DNA of 44,839 nucleotides from Paraburkholderia solitsugae (lineage in GTDB: Bacteria > Pseudomonadota > Gammaproteobacteria > Burkholderiales > Burkholderiaceae), in contig NZ_WOEY01000006.1 in assembly GCF_013177695.1 (NCBI RefSeq), positions 1-44,839 of the forward strand. Reading direction: 5' to 3'. This document shows, in pieces, positions 9,979-19,227 of the stretch; within the stretch, counting starts at the first letter, position 1, and every line of letters starts with the position of its first letter. A model generated the notes under the pieces. That model was not told the DNA's origin. It searched no databases and worked only from the letters and a program-made list of their open reading frames with translations. Made by a program: the position numbers and the translations under genes.

Positions 9979-10251
9979 TCAAGCGTTGCGTAACAGCTCC
10001 AGCACCCGGATCACATCGGGGTCGGCAAGTTCGCCTTCCGGTTCCTTGCGAACGAGCAGCAAGTCCATCAGGTCGTTATCGCTCAGCTCGAGCAGGCGCG
10101 TGAGAGCGCCCACATCGGCATCGCTGAGGTCATGCTCATATCGGCTGAAAAAACGTTCAAAGATCAGATCGTTTTCCAGCAGGCCCCGCCGCGCGCGCCA
10201 GCGAAGGCGCGCGCGGCGGAGAGGGTCGGACTGATGCGATGTTTCTTCCAT
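9979..10251 (-). CDS. sdhE: Succinate dehydrogenase flavin-assembly factor
   Basis: This 90-residue protein of the SdhE/YgfY (DUF339) family helps attach FAD covalently to SdhA. The conserved RG-x-x-E motif appears as RRGLLEND near residue 20, and the helical pattern FFSRYEHDLSDADV and DNDLMDLLL fits. Its ATG begins 1 nt after the sdhB stop codon, so translation is tightly coupled to sdhB. Confidence 0.93.
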   Translation of the reverse strand: MEETSHQSDPLRRARLRWRARRGLLENDLIFERFFSRYEHDLSDADVGALTRLLELSDNDLMDLLLVRKEPEGELADPDVIRVLELLRNA

Positions 10252-10252
10252 C

Positions 10253-10957
10253 TCAGACAGCGCGGCGAACCATCAATTCCTTGATCTTGCCAATCGCCTT
10301 GGTCGGGTTCAAGCCCTTCGGGCAGACGTCGACGCAATTCATGATCGTATGGCAACGGAACAGACGGTACGGATCTTCCAGGTTGTCGAGGCGTTCACCC
10401 GTCGCTTCGTCGCGGCTATCCGCGATGAAACGATAGGCTTGCAACAAACCAGCCGGACCGACGAACTTGTCCGGATTCCACCAGAAGCTCGGGCACGACG
10501 TGGAGCAGCTAGCGCACAGAATACATTCGTACAGGCCGTCGAGCTCGTCGCGCTCTTCCGGCGACTGCAGACGTTCCTTTTCCGGCGGCGGCGTGTCGTT
10601 GATCAGGTACGGCTTGATCGAGTGGTACTGGTTGAAGAACTGCGTGAAGTCGCAGATCAGGTCGCGCACGACGGGCAGGCCCGGCAGCGGGCGCAGCACG
10701 ATCTTCTGCGGCAGGTCGTTCATGTTCTGCAAGCAGGCGAGACCGTTCTTGCCGTTGATGTTCATCGCGTCCGAACCGCACACGCCTTCACGGCACGAAC
10801 GGCGGAACGACAAGGTTTCGTCCATCGCCTTCAGCTTGAGCAGCGCGTCGAGCAGCATGCGTTCGTGCGAGTCGATTTCGATCTCGTACGTTTGCATGCG
10901 CGGCGCTGCGTCCTTATCCGGGTCGTAGCGGTAAATTTCAAATGTACGCTTAGCCAT
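10253..10957 (-). CDS. sdhB: Succinate dehydrogenase iron-sulfur subunit
   Basis: It carries electrons from the SdhA flavin to ubiquinone through three Fe-S clusters on the inner membrane. The 234-residue product shows the [2Fe-2S] ligands around [11 protein letters not shown] and the ferredoxin-type cysteines [16 protein letters not shown] and [14 protein letters not shown] for the [4Fe-4S] and [3Fe-4S] centres. It is the fourth gene of sdhC-D-A-B-E. Confidence 0.97.
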   Translation of the reverse strand: MAKRTFEIYRYDPDKDAAPRMQTYEIEIDSHERMLLDALLKLKAMDETLSFRRSCREGVCGSDAMNINGKNGLACLQNMNDLPQKIVLRPLPGLPVVRDLICDFTQFFNQYHSIKPYLINDTPPPEKERLQSPEERDELDGLYECILCASCSTSCPSFWWNPDKFVGPAGLLQAYRFIADSRDEATGERLDNLEDPYRLFRCHTIMNCVDVCPKGLNPTKAIGKIKELMVRRAV

Positions 10958-10981
10958 TTCTGAATTCCTTTGACTTGTGCC

Positions 10982-12757
10982 TTAGAAGGTACGCGCTTTC
11001 GGCGGTACCGATTCGACCGTCAGCGGTTGCATCTGAACCGGCTTGTAGTCGAGGCGATCGCCTTCGCTGAACCACAGCGTATGGCGCAGCCAGTTTTCGT
11101 CGTCGCGATGTTCGAAGTCGTCTTGCGCGTGCGCGCCGCGGCTTTCCTTGCGTGCTTCGGCGGAAACCATCGTGGCGCGTGCCACTTCGATCAGGTTCTC
11201 CACTTCCAACGCCTCAACACGTGCCGTGTTGAACACCTTCGACTTGTCTTTCAGATAGATGTTGTCGACACGTGCCGCCACTTCGCGAATCCGCTCGACG
11301 CCTTCGGCCAGCAGCTTCGACGTGCGGAACACGCCGGCGTGCGCCTGCATCGTGGAACGGATCTCGGCCGCGACGGTTTGCGAGTATTCGCCCGACGTGG
11401 ACTTGTCCAGCTTGTTCAGACGAGCCAGCGAGAAATCGCCCGCGTCGGCCGGCAGCGGCTTGTGCTCCTTGATTTCCCGCACGTGCTTGACGATGTGGTT
11501 ACCGGCCGCGCGGCCGAACACCACCAGGTCGAGCAGCGAGTTGGTGCCGAGACGGTTTGCACCGTGCACCGACACGCACGAGCATTCGCCCACTGCGTAG
11601 AAACCGTTGACGACTTCTTTGTGACCCTTCGACGTGCCAACGACCTGGCCGTTGATGTTCGTCGGGATACCACCCATCTGATAGTGGATGGTCGGCACAA
11701 CCGGAATTGGCTCTTTAATACAATCGACGTTCGCGAACTTCATGGCGATTTCGCGGATCGACGGCAGACGCTTCATGATCGTCTCGGCGCCGATGTGCGA
11801 CAGGTCGAGCAGCACGTGATCCTTGTTCGGACCCACGCCGCGGCCTTCCTTGATCTCCTGGTCCATCGAACGCGAAACGAAGTCGCGCGGCGCCAGATCC
11901 TTCAGCGTCGGTGCGTAGCGTTCCATGAAACGCTCGCCGTTCGAGTTACGCAGAATGCCGCCTTCGCCGCGCACACCTTCGGTAATCAGCACGCCCGCGC
12001 CGGCCACGCCGGTGGGGTGAAATTGCCAGAATTCCATGTCTTGCAGTGCGATGCCCGAACGCGCAGCCATGCCCAGGCCGTCACCGGTGTTGATGAACGC
12101 GTTCGTGGATGCTGCGAAGATCCGGCCCGCGCCGCCAGTAGCGAACAGCGTGGTCTTGCCTTCGAGGATATAGACGTCGCCCGTTTCCATTTCCAGCGCG
12201 GTCACGCCGAGCACGTCGCCTTCGGCGTCGCGGATCAGGTCCAGCGCCATCCATTCGACGAAGAATTGCGTCTTGGCAGCCACGTTTTGCTGGTACAGCG
12301 TGTGCAGCAGCGCGTGACCGGTACGGTCAGCGGCCGCGCAAGCGCGTTGCACCGGCTTTTCGCCGTAGTTGGCGGTGTGGCCGCCGAACGGGCGCTGATA
12401 GATCGTGCCGTCCGCATTGCGGTCGAACGGCATGCCCATGTGTTCCAGTTCGTAGACAGCGTTCGGTGCTTCACGGCACATGAACTCGATCGCGTCCTGG
12501 TCGCCGAGCCAGTCGGAACCCTTGATCGTGTCGTAGAAGTGATAGTGCCAATTGTCTTCGCTCATGTTGCCGAGCGAAGCGCCGATGCCGCCTTGGGCAG
12601 CCACCGTGTGCGAACGCGTCGGGAACACCTTGGACAGCACGCAAACCGACAGACCGGCGCGCGCGAGTTGCAGCGAAGCGCGCATCCCCGAGCCGCCTGC
12701 GCCGACGATAACCACGTCAAACTTGCGACGCGGCAGAGAATTCTTGATTGCAGCCAT
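10982..12757 (-). CDS. sdhA: Succinate dehydrogenase flavoprotein subunit
   Basis: It oxidises succinate to fumarate. The product is 591 residues long, as expected. It has the FAD-binding [18 protein letters not shown] near the N-terminus, the covalent-FAD His in [13 protein letters not shown], and the substrate and catalytic segments HPTGVAGAG and [13 protein letters not shown]. The start at 12757 has GGAGAG upstream; an upstream extension to 12799 would overlap sdhD and is rejected. It starts 4 nt after the sdhD stop. Confidence 0.97.
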   Translation of the reverse strand: MAAIKNSLPRRKFDVVIVGAGGSGMRASLQLARAGLSVCVLSKVFPTRSHTVAAQGGIGASLGNMSEDNWHYHFYDTIKGSDWLGDQDAIEFMCREAPNAVYELEHMGMPFDRNADGTIYQRPFGGHTANYGEKPVQRACAAADRTGHALLHTLYQQNVAAKTQFFVEWMALDLIRDAEGDVLGVTALEMETGDVYILEGKTTLFATGGAGRIFAASTNAFINTGDGLGMAARSGIALQDMEFWQFHPTGVAGAGVLITEGVRGEGGILRNSNGERFMERYAPTLKDLAPRDFVSRSMDQEIKEGRGVGPNKDHVLLDLSHIGAETIMKRLPSIREIAMKFANVDCIKEPIPVVPTIHYQMGGIPTNINGQVVGTSKGHKEVVNGFYAVGECSCVSVHGANRLGTNSLLDLVVFGRAAGNHIVKHVREIKEHKPLPADAGDFSLARLNKLDKSTSGEYSQTVAAEIRSTMQAHAGVFRTSKLLAEGVERIREVAARVDNIYLKDKSKVFNTARVEALEVENLIEVARATMVSAEARKESRGAHAQDDFEHRDDENWLRHTLWFSEGDRLDYKPVQMQPLTVESVPPKARTF

Positions 12758-12761
12758 TCTT

Positions 12762-13130
12762 TTACACTCTCCAGAGAATCTGCGCAGCGTAGCCCGCACA
12801 TGCGAGCAGCCAGACGATCGTCAGCGCTTGAAGAAACAGGCGCATGCCAACGGGCTTCACATAGTCCATCCAGATGTCGCGGATACCAACCCACGCGTGA
12901 TAGAACAGCGACAGCAGCGTGACAAACGTGGCGAGCTTCATCCATTGCGTTGCAAAGATCGACGCCCAGCCGTCATACGAGAAATCGCGCGCGCCGAAGA
13001 ACCACGCGAGCAGGATCACCGTGTAGACCGCCATGATGCAGGCGGTAATGCGCTGGGCGAGCCAGTCGCGCAGACCGTAATGTGCGCCGACGACGAGACG
13101 CTTCGGACCGATTCGGTTATTAGCTGCCAT
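12762..13130 (-). CDS. sdhD: Succinate dehydrogenase hydrophobic membrane anchor
   Basis: The 122-residue protein has three hydrophobic segments (about residues 25-43, 55-77 and 92-115) and, with SdhC, binds heme b and ubiquinone. The conserved start region ends [14 protein letters not shown] and the heme-ligand region is [17 protein letters not shown]. The ATG at 13130 is taken because the upstream extension to 13169 would overlap the sdhC end. It begins 4 nt after the sdhC stop. Confidence 0.93.
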   Translation of the reverse strand: MAANNRIGPKRLVVGAHYGLRDWLAQRITACIMAVYTVILLAWFFGARDFSYDGWASIFATQWMKLATFVTLLSLFYHAWVGIRDIWMDYVKPVGMRLFLQALTIVWLLACAGYAAQILWRV

Positions 13131-13134
13131 TTTT

Positions 13135-13551
13135 TTAGAATGCTCCGAAGAGTTTGAGCGCGAATGCAATCGTCAGAAGCGACGAAACGACCAGCACCAC
13201 GATGGAGGTTTGCTTGCCCTTCTCTTTGGTCGTGAGGCCGTGGCTCGTGTCCATGAACAGGTGACGGACACCGGCGCAGAAGTGAAACAGGAAGGCCCAC
13301 GCGAGAACGAGCGTGATGAGTTTGACGACGATGTTGGAGAGGAAACCCTTGAAGACTTCGAAACTCAGTTCGGAAGTCAGGCTCTGATCAAAGAGGTACA
13401 GCAGGAACGGAAGAAAAACAAAAAGCAGACCACCGCTCAAGCGGTGCAAGATCGACACTCGCCCCGCTAGCGGGAGACGGTATGCCGTCAAAATTTGCCC
13501 GATACCGATGTTCCGGAATTCCGGCCTCGGTTTTTTTACGGCTTCAGCCAT
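13135..13551 (-). CDS. sdhC: Succinate dehydrogenase cytochrome b556 subunit
   Basis: The 138-residue three-TM subunit shows the SdhC signature RVSILHRLSGGLLF and the heme-ligand segment HFCAGVRHLFMD. It is the first gene of the sdhCDAB-sdhE operon. AGGGG lies 6 nt upstream of the ATG. Candidate AT-rich promoter elements (TATAAA and TAAAAT) lie 40-60 nt upstream, but no clear -35 was seen. Confidence 0.95.
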   Translation of the reverse strand: MAEAVKKPRPEFRNIGIGQILTAYRLPLAGRVSILHRLSGGLLFVFLPFLLYLFDQSLTSELSFEVFKGFLSNIVVKLITLVLAWAFLFHFCAGVRHLFMDTSHGLTTKEKGKQTSIVVLVVSSLLTIAFALKLFGAF

Positions 13552-13669
13552 GCTAGACCCCTACTATGTAGTCACACTAATCCGCAATTTTAGCGCCTTT
13601 TTATATCGCGCTGCAGCGAAAACCACCACAAGTCCGTTACAGCGTGCGCGATAAAGGCGCCTTCAAACA

Positions 13670-13693
13670 GGCGCGCGTGTGGGACGCGGCGCC
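13670..13693 (-). terminator. Possible gntR terminator hairpin
   Basis: On the minus strand GGCGCCGCGT pairs with ACGCGCGCC (one bulge) around a 5-nt loop, 15 nt after the gntR stop. The sequence after it is only moderately T-rich (CTGTTTG), so termination may be partial and allow read-through to sdhC. Confidence 0.4.
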
Positions 13694-13707
13694 TTCTTTC
13701 ATCCGAC

Positions 13708-14508
13708 TCAGCTCAGATCGTTCTGATAGTAATACCCGGTTGTGACATACCAACCGCGACGCACCTCAACCGGCCGGTCTCCATATGTATAGGACACGCG
13801 CTCGACCGAAAGCAACGGGAAACCCGCCGGCACACTCAACAGATCAGCGACCGACGGATCAGCCGCGACCGCGCGGATCTTCTCCGTTGCGCGGATCATG
13901 CGGGTGCCGAACTCCGTCTCGAACATCGCGTAGAGGGGACCTTTATACTCCGACAGTCGCTCGAGCGTCAGCCCGCGGAACACCGCGCCGGGCAACCAGA
14001 TTTCGTCGAGTACGGTGACTTCGCCGTCGAACTGCAGCAAGCGCTTGATCAGCACCACCGGATCGGCGGGTTTCAGATCGAGTTGCCGGGCGATGTCCGC
14101 CGACGCGCGCAAGCGCCGACATTCAAGCAGGCGGCTGACGTGCGGGTGCTCCGCGCCGTCATCGGCCAGTAATCTGAGGAAGCGAAACTGGGCGCGGTCT
14201 TCATTGTGCGTTGCAACAAAAGTACCCTTGCCCTGGCGGCGCACCAGCAGGTTGTCGGCGGCAAGCTCGTCGATCGCTTTGCGCACAGTTCCCTGACTGA
14301 CCTTGTATCTTGCCGCCAATTCGACTTCACTAGGAATGATCTCGCCAGGTTTCCATTCGCCAGTTTCGAGGCTCTGCGTAATCAAGCCCTTGATCTGCTG
14401 ATACAAGGGGCTGAAAGTGGGCGACGTAGCGGGCGCGGCAACGGATACACCTTCGCCCGCGGCCCCATGGCCGTTCGGATTCGCGGTGTTCGCCTGGTTC
14501 GAAGTCAT
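13708..14508 (-). CDS. GntR-family (HutC/UTRA type) transcriptional regulator of the citric-acid-cycle island
   Basis: The 266-residue protein has an N-terminal winged helix (about residues 33-102; PLYQQIKGLI, GEIIPSEVELAARYKVS, GTVRKAIDELAAD, RRQGKGTFVA) and a C-terminal UTRA ligand domain (about 120-260) ending YVTTGYYYQNDLS, typical of the HutC subfamily. The first ~30 residues are a low-complexity extension. It lies between sdhC (same strand) and mdh (divergent). A perfect 20-bp palindrome 56 bp upstream of its start is a good candidate for its own operator, implying autoregulation and control of the mdh side. No SD is visible before the ATG. The effector cannot be told from sequence. Confidence 0.88.
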   Translation of the reverse strand: MTSNQANTANPNGHGAAGEGVSVAAPATSPTFSPLYQQIKGLITQSLETGEWKPGEIIPSEVELAARYKVSQGTVRKAIDELAADNLLVRRQGKGTFVATHNEDRAQFRFLRLLADDGAEHPHVSRLLECRRLRASADIARQLDLKPADPVVLIKRLLQFDGEVTVLDEIWLPGAVFRGLTLERLSEYKGPLYAMFETEFGTRMIRATEKIRAVAADPSVADLLSVPAGFPLLSVERVSYTYGDRPVEVRRGWYVTTGYYYQNDLS

Positions 14509-14563
14509 GCGCGCATTTCATCATAAAGGGCCGGGCCGCGTCTAGGGTTTTCCCCGCAATAGA

Positions 14564-14583
14564 TATGTCTTATATAAGACATA
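14564..14583. promoter_or_regulatory. Perfect 20-bp palindrome, likely GntR operator
   Basis: The half-site TATGTCTTAT is followed directly by its exact reverse complement. It is in the divergent region between gntR and mdh and ends 8 bp before a plus-strand -35 box, where a bound repressor would block RNA polymerase. A dyad of this size and AT-rich centre fits GntR/HutC dimers. Which protein binds it is inferred from position. Confidence 0.7.
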
Positions 14584-14591
14584 AGATAATG

Positions 14592-14620
14592 TTGACTTTG
14601 TGTCTGACGGCTCCTACACT
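14592..14620 (+). promoter_or_regulatory. Sigma70-type promoter facing mdh
   Basis: TTGACT (14592-14597) and TACACT (14615-14620) are separated by exactly 17 bp. The promoter lies 8 bp beyond the palindrome and about 400 nt upstream of mdh, so it would produce a long untranslated leader or a separate small RNA. Confidence 0.6.
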
Positions 14621-15023
14621 CCTTGTCGAGCAAGGGTTTGCGGGTTTTTCGGCGGCTGTTTTGCACGTTGCAATACAGCGCCGCAGCGCACCGGAAGCCA
14701 CTCGGCACCATGCTGTTCCCTCGCAGTCCAGGTTTCGATTCGCCGCCATTCGTTGGTCAGACGCTTGCCGAAACGCGCTGTTTGCAGGAGCCCGCACCGT
14801 GCAGCGGCTACCCGGCGCCAACATGCCCCGCTCCCCGCCCTCTCAAGCAGAGTAGTACAGGTTTTCGGCATGGCGGTCTTGCCGTAGCGCGCCGTACAGC
14901 CTCGGCATATTCCGAGGCCGTACGCGAACAGTGAATTCCGCCGTGTTTCACAACGCTTCGCTGAAGGCGCATATAGAATGGCGTTTTCCCTAGCGTCTAA
15001 CGCATCGTCCTGGAGATTTCTCA
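14621..15023 (+). other. About 400-nt non-coding stretch upstream of mdh with a strong hairpin
   Basis: No convincing gene is seen: short open frames on both strands have no SD, no recognisable protein pattern and mutually overlap. Positions 14894-14923 form a 12-bp stem with one mismatch (GTACAGCCTCGG against CCGAGGCCGTAC, loop CATATT). A second possible promoter, a TATAGAAT-like -10 near 14970-14980, lies close to mdh. The region could be the mdh 5' leader, a small RNA, or both. Confidence 0.4.
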
Positions 15024-16007
15024 ATGGCTAAGCCCGCAAAGCGCGTTGCCGTCACCGGCGCCGCAGGTCAAATCGCTTACTCCCTACTGTTCCGCATCGC
15101 CAATGGCGACCTGCTCGGCAAGGATCAGCCGGTTATCCTGCAACTGCTCGACCTGCCGCAAGCGCAAGGCGCCGTCAAAGGCGTCGTGATGGAACTGGAT
15201 GATTGCGCATTCCCGCTGCTGTCGGGTGTCGTGATCACTGACGACCCGAAGGTTGCATTCAAGGATGCAGACGTTGCCCTGCTGGTCGGTGCACGTCCGC
15301 GTTCGAAAGGCATGGAGCGTAAAGACCTGCTGTCGGCCAACGCCGAAATCTTCACGGTTCAGGGCAAGGCGCTGAACGAAGTCGCCAGCCGCGACGTGAA
15401 AGTGCTGGTGGTCGGCAACCCGGCCAACACGAATGCTTACATCGCGATGAAGTCGGCGCCGGATCTGCCGAAGAAGAACTTCACCGCCATGCTGCGCCTG
15501 GACCACAACCGCGCGCTGTCGCAACTGGCTGCCAAGTCGGGCAAGCCGGTCGCTTCGATCGAAAAACTGGCTGTGTGGGGCAACCACTCGCCGACCATGT
15601 ACCCGGACTTCCGCGTTGCAACGGCTGAAGGTCAAGACCTGACCAAGCTGATCAACGACGAAGAATGGAACCGCAACACGTTCATCCCGACCGTCGGCAA
15701 GCGCGGCGCAGCGATCATCGAAGCGCGCGGCCTGTCGTCGGCAGCGTCGGCAGCTAACGCTGCAATCGACCACGTGCGTGACTGGGTGCTCGGCACGAAC
15801 GGCAAGTGGGTCACGATGGGTATCCCGTCGGACGGTTCGTATGGCATTCCGGAAGACATCATCTACGGTGTGCCGGTGACCTGCGAAAACGGCGAGTACA
15901 AGCGCGTTGAAGGTCTGGCAATCGACGCGTTCTCGCGCGAAAAGATGGACGGCACGCTGAACGAGTTGCTGGAAGAGCGCGAAGGCGTTCAACACCTGCT
16001 CGGCTAA
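15024..16007 (+). CDS. mdh: Malate dehydrogenase
   Basis: It oxidises malate to oxaloacetate with NAD+ in the citric acid cycle. The 327-residue product is of the cytosolic-type MDH family common in betaproteobacteria. The NAD-binding loop is [16 protein letters not shown]. The substrate Arg region is [15 protein letters not shown], with a further Arg in [13 protein letters not shown], and the catalytic His is in [16 protein letters not shown] lies 8 nt before the ATG. It is followed by a strong terminator. Confidence 0.97.
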
Positions 16008-16023
16008 GCGCTAGATGCAGACG

Positions 16024-16066
16024 AACCGGAACTCCGTGGCTTTATCGCAGCGGGTTCCGGTTTTTT
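16024..16066 (+). terminator. Rho-independent terminator after mdh
   Basis: AACCGGAAC and GTTCCGGTT form a perfect 9-bp outer stem, with an inner CCG/CGG pairing, followed by six T residues. It lies 17 nt after the mdh stop and separates mdh from the CitE-like gene. Confidence 0.88.
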
Positions 16067-16234
16067 ACGTGCGAATGCAGGTACGGCGCTCCTTTTTGCA
16101 GTTCACTCTGCAATTTGTTGTGCCAGTATCCGCATCTGATCCGAACGCGTTTTGCACGGCTGCCTGACCATGGCCGAACAGAGCGCATCCGCATCAGATT
16201 TCCCTAACGACCACCCACGCCCTTGACGCCGAAG

Positions 16235-17248
16235 ATGCGCGCCCTCACACCCGCCGAAGTGCTGTTTGACGGCGAAGTGCCGCCCGCTGTGCTGCCTGCC
16301 TGCGATCACTACGCCGGCAGCGAGAAGCTGATGCTGAAATCGCTCGCGTTGCAGCAGCAACTGGGGCCGGTGTTCGACATCACGCTCGATTGCGAAGACG
16401 GCGCGCAGGTCGGCCGGGAAGCCGAGCACGCGGAGCTGGTCGCGTCGCTGCTGGGCAGCGAGCATGACCGCTTCGGCCGCGTCGGCGTACGGATTCACGA
16501 CTTCGACCACGCGCACTGGCGTGACGACGTCCGTCTCATTCTGCGCGCTGCAAAGCGAGCGCCCGCTTACATCACCCTTCCAAAAATCCGCAACGTCCCC
16601 GATGCCGCTGAAATGGTCGCGTTCATCGAAGCGACGCGGCGTGAGCTCGGCATTGCGCAGCCGGTGCCGGTGCAATTGCTGGTCGAAACGCATGGCGCGC
16701 TGACGCGCGTGTTCGATCTGGCCGCGCTCCCCGGCGTCGAGGCACTGAGCTTCGGCCTGATGGACTTCGTGTCCGCACACGATGGCGCGATTCCCGATAC
16801 CGCCATGCGCTCGCCCGGTCAGTTCGATCACCCGCTGGTGCGGCGCGCGAAGCTTGAGATCTCGGCGGCCTGCCATGCGTATGGCAAGGTGCCGTCGCAT
16901 AACGTCAGCACCGAAGTGCGCGACATGAGCGTGGTCGCGAACGATGCCGCCCGCGCCCGCAACGAGTTCGGCTACACGCGCATGTGGAGCATCCACCCGG
17001 CGCAGATCGAAGCGATCGTCGCCGCGTTTGCACCGCGCGACGAAGAAATCGCCACCGCTACTGAAATTTTGCTGGCCGCGCAGTCCGCGCAGTGGGGCCC
17101 GACGCGCCATCACGACGCGCTGCACGACCGGGCCAGCTATCGCTATTACTGGTCGGTGCTGCGTCGTGCGCAATCCACTGGCCGCGCCGTGCCGCAAGAC
17201 GCCGCGCCACTCTTCACGAAAGTGGGCACTAACGGGCAAGCCACATGA
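16235..17248 (+). CDS. HpcH/HpaI aldolase - citrate lyase beta-subunit (CitE) family protein
   Basis: The 337-residue product is a CitE-like TIM-barrel C-C lyase, a family whose members act on CoA esters such as citramalyl-, malyl- or beta-methylmalyl-CoA. Supporting motifs are [17 protein letters not shown] (metal/substrate loop), [29 protein letters not shown] and the C-terminal [13 protein letters not shown]. The substrate cannot be read from sequence. The ATG at 16235 is preferred over a TTG four codons upstream. Its stop overlaps the ATG of a possible 55-residue ORF, and prpC follows, which suggests a role alongside propionate or C4-C6 acid metabolism. Confidence 0.85.
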   Translation: MRALTPAEVLFDGEVPPAVLPACDHYAGSEKLMLKSLALQQQLGPVFDITLDCEDGAQVGREAEHAELVASLLGSEHDRFGRVGVRIHDFDHAHWRDDVRLILRAAKRAPAYITLPKIRNVPDAAEMVAFIEATRRELGIAQPVPVQLLVETHGALTRVFDLAALPGVEALSFGLMDFVSAHDGAIPDTAMRSPGQFDHPLVRRAKLEISAACHAYGKVPSHNVSTEVRDMSVVANDAARARNEFGYTRMWSIHPAQIEAIVAAFAPRDEEIATATEILLAAQSAQWGPTRHHDALHDRASYRYYWSVLRRAQSTGRAVPQDAAPLFTKVGTNGQAT

Positions 17249-17415
17249 TGAGCACGATGGTCAACGCAGCAGCCGGCGTGGCAGCGCTGGATGGCGTCCT
17301 CATGGGGAGCCGTGCAAGCGAATCACAGCAGCGTCTCGCGCAGCGGGGAGTAGACGTCGAACGCGCGGTTCAACCAGAAGCAATGAGCAGGCACAAAGGA
17401 GATTGCGGGAGATGA
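17248..17415 (+). CDS. Possible 55-residue ORF linking the CitE-like gene and prpC
   Basis: This ORF begins [16 protein letters not shown] and ends SRHKGDCGR. Its ATG overlaps the CitE-like stop and its TGA overlaps the prpC ATG, giving ATGA junctions at both ends. It has no recognisable domain and no SD beyond the upstream gene. It may be a real coupled small protein, a translational bridge for prpC, or chance. Recorded because it fills the whole gap exactly. Confidence 0.3.
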   Translation: MSTMVNAAAGVAALDGVLMGSRASESQQRLAQRGVDVERAVQPEAMSRHKGDCGR

Positions 17416-18599
17416 GCGAGACGACGCAAGCCGCCGGCGCACAAGGCGAGAGCGAACCTAAAAGCGGCTTCAAACCGAAGAAATCCGTCGCCCTGTCCGG
17501 CGTGACGGCGGGTAACACCGCGCTCTGCACGGTCGGAAAGACCGGCAACGATCTGCACTACCGTGGCTACGACATCCTCGACATCGCCGGCGCATGCGAA
17601 TTCGAGGAAATCGCCTATCTGCTGGTCCATGAAAAACTGCCGACGCAGACCGAACTCACCGCCTACAAAACGAAGCTCAAGGCGCTGCGCGGCCTGCCCG
17701 CGAACGTGAAAGCCGCGCTGGAATGGATTCCGGCCGCCGCCCACCCGATGGATGTGATGCGCACCGGCGTGTCGGTGCTCGGCACCGTGTTGCCGGAGAA
17801 GGACGACCACAACCTGCCGGGCGCACGCGACATCGCCGACAAGCTGATGGCTTCACTCGGTTCGATGCTGCTGTACTGGTACCACTACTCGCACAACGGC
17901 AAGCGCATCGAAGTCGAAACCGACGACGATTCGATCGGTGGCCATTTCCTGCACCTGCTGCATGGTGTGGAACCGTCGAAGGCGTGGGTCGACGCGATGC
18001 ATGTGTCGCTGAACCTGTATGCCGAGCATGAATTCAACGCCTCGACCTTCACGGCCCGCGTGATCGCGGGCACGGGATCGGACATCTACTCGGCGATCAC
18101 CGGCGCAACCGGCGCGCTGCGCGGCCCGAAACACGGCGGCGCCAACGAAGTCGCGTTTGAGATCCAGTCGCGCTATCAGACGCCGGATGAGGCCGAAGCC
18201 GACATCCGTAAGCGCGTCGAAAACAAGGAAGTGGTAATCGGTTTCGGTCACCCGGTGTACACGATTTCGGACCCGCGCAACAAGGTCATCAAGGAAGTCG
18301 CGAAGAAGCTCTCGAAGGAAGCGGGCAACCTGAAACTGTTCAATATCGCCGAGCGACTTGAAACAGTGATGGCAGATGTGAAAAAGATGTTTCCAAATCT
18401 CGACTGGTTCAGCGCGGTCTCGTATCACATGATGGGCGTGCCGACGGCGATGTTCACACCGCTGTTCGTGATCGCCCGCACCGCAGGCTGGAGCGCGCAC
18501 ATCATCGAGCAACGGATCGACAACAAGATCATTCGTCCGAGTGCAAATTACACCGGACCTGAGAATTTGAAGTACGTGCCGCTAAATAGGAGAAAATAG
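17412..18599 (+). CDS. prpC: 2-methylcitrate synthase
   Basis: It joins propionyl-CoA and oxaloacetate to 2-methylcitrate in the methylcitrate cycle. The 395-residue product is a short-type citrate synthase homologue, clearly different from GltA in the same window. It has the motifs [50 protein letters not shown] and [14 protein letters not shown]. The frame is open far upstream inside the CitE-like gene, but the conserved N-terminus ([12 protein letters not shown] after a short variable lead) and GGAG 10 nt upstream support 17412. Confidence 0.94.
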   Translation: MSETTQAAGAQGESEPKSGFKPKKSVALSGVTAGNTALCTVGKTGNDLHYRGYDILDIAGACEFEEIAYLLVHEKLPTQTELTAYKTKLKALRGLPANVKAALEWIPAAAHPMDVMRTGVSVLGTVLPEKDDHNLPGARDIADKLMASLGSMLLYWYHYSHNGKRIEVETDDDSIGGHFLHLLHGVEPSKAWVDAMHVSLNLYAEHEFNASTFTARVIAGTGSDIYSAITGATGALRGPKHGGANEVAFEIQSRYQTPDEAEADIRKRVENKEVVIGFGHPVYTISDPRNKVIKEVAKKLSKEAGNLKLFNIAERLETVMADVKKMFPNLDWFSAVSYHMMGVPTAMFTPLFVIARTAGWSAHIIEQRIDNKIIRPSANYTGPENLKYVPLNRRK

Positions 18600-18644
18600 C
18601 GGTCGCTGTGCGCTTTCAAAGCGCGTGCAGTTCAACCCTCGCGG

Positions 18645-18672
18645 TTGCCAGGACCGGTAGCCCGCGTACTGT
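18645..18672 (+). promoter_or_regulatory. Weak internal promoter candidate before the MliC-like gene
   Basis: TTGCCA and TACTGT are spaced by 16 bp in the 105-bp gap after prpC. A short GCGCTTT/AAAGCGC dyad lies just upstream (18609-18623). It could give the MliC-like gene and prpD extra expression. Motif-level evidence only. Confidence 0.25.
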
Positions 18673-18704
18673 TCAACTGAAACTAGATAGAAAGGTTCTT
18701 CTCC

Positions 18705-19202
18705 ATGAATAAGCTGTTGATCGCCGCCGTAATCGGCGCTTTGTCCACGACGATGCTGACCGTTGCGACGGACGCCGCTGCGCAAACCACCACCACGCCG
18801 GCTGCCAAGGCTGTGCCGAAGAAGCCGCAGCCGAAGCGCCTGATCAAGCGCAAACCGAATCCGGCCAAGGAAGCGAAGGTCGATCCGGTACCGGACGGCT
18901 CGGTCAAGTGGTCGTGCAACGAAGGTCTGGCATTCGACCTGAAGGGCGACATGAAGCGTGACCAGATCGTCACGGTTCACTGGGCGAACAAAAACTACAA
19001 TCTGCCGCGCGAATCGACCACCACGGGCGCAGACCGTTTCCACGACGCCGCATCGGGTATGGACCTAGTCGTGATCCCGACGAAGGCGATGTTGTTCTCG
19101 GATAAGGACAGCTCGCGTCTGGCCGACGAGTGCAAAACGGCAGAGATGGTGCAAGGCGCACCGGCTCCGACGCAATCGAACGCGATCAACAAGACTAACT
19201 AA
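18705..19202 (+). CDS. Periplasmic MliC-like (lysozyme-inhibitor-fold) protein of unknown function
   Basis: The 165-residue protein has a signal peptide (residues 1-26, cut after DAAA), then a Lys/Pro-rich linker (33-60), then a small domain with [39 protein letters not shown] and a second Cys in LADECKTAE. Spacing of Cys71 and Cys143, the Y-x-L strand and the G-A-D-R-F turn resemble MliC/PliC membrane-bound C-type lysozyme inhibitors, but the canonical S-G-x-R/Y active loop is only partly present. It lies between prpC and prpD, an unexpected place for an envelope protein. The similarity is moderate. Confidence 0.6.
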   Translation: MNKLLIAAVIGALSTTMLTVATDAAAQTTTTPAAKAVPKKPQPKRLIKRKPNPAKEAKVDPVPDGSVKWSCNEGLAFDLKGDMKRDQIVTVHWANKNYNLPRESTTTGADRFHDAASGMDLVVIPTKAMLFSDKDSSRLADECKTAEMVQGAPAPTQSNAINKTN

Positions 19203-19227
19203 TCCGTTACATCAGGAAAGCTCCCCG

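Noticed and set aside
10970..12922. 650-codon open frame antisense to sdhA
   Set aside because: Same reason: composition of a codon-bias shadow, overlaps sdhA and sdhD completely.
14614..15024. Open frames on both strands in the mdh leader (up to 136 codons)
   Set aside because: They overlap each other, are Arg/Cys-rich in a random-looking way and lack an SD; more likely non-coding.
16944..17411. Upstream extension of prpC inside the CitE-like gene
   Set aside because: The extension has no similarity to PrpC N-termini and lies in another frame of a well-supported gene; the start at 17412 fits the family.
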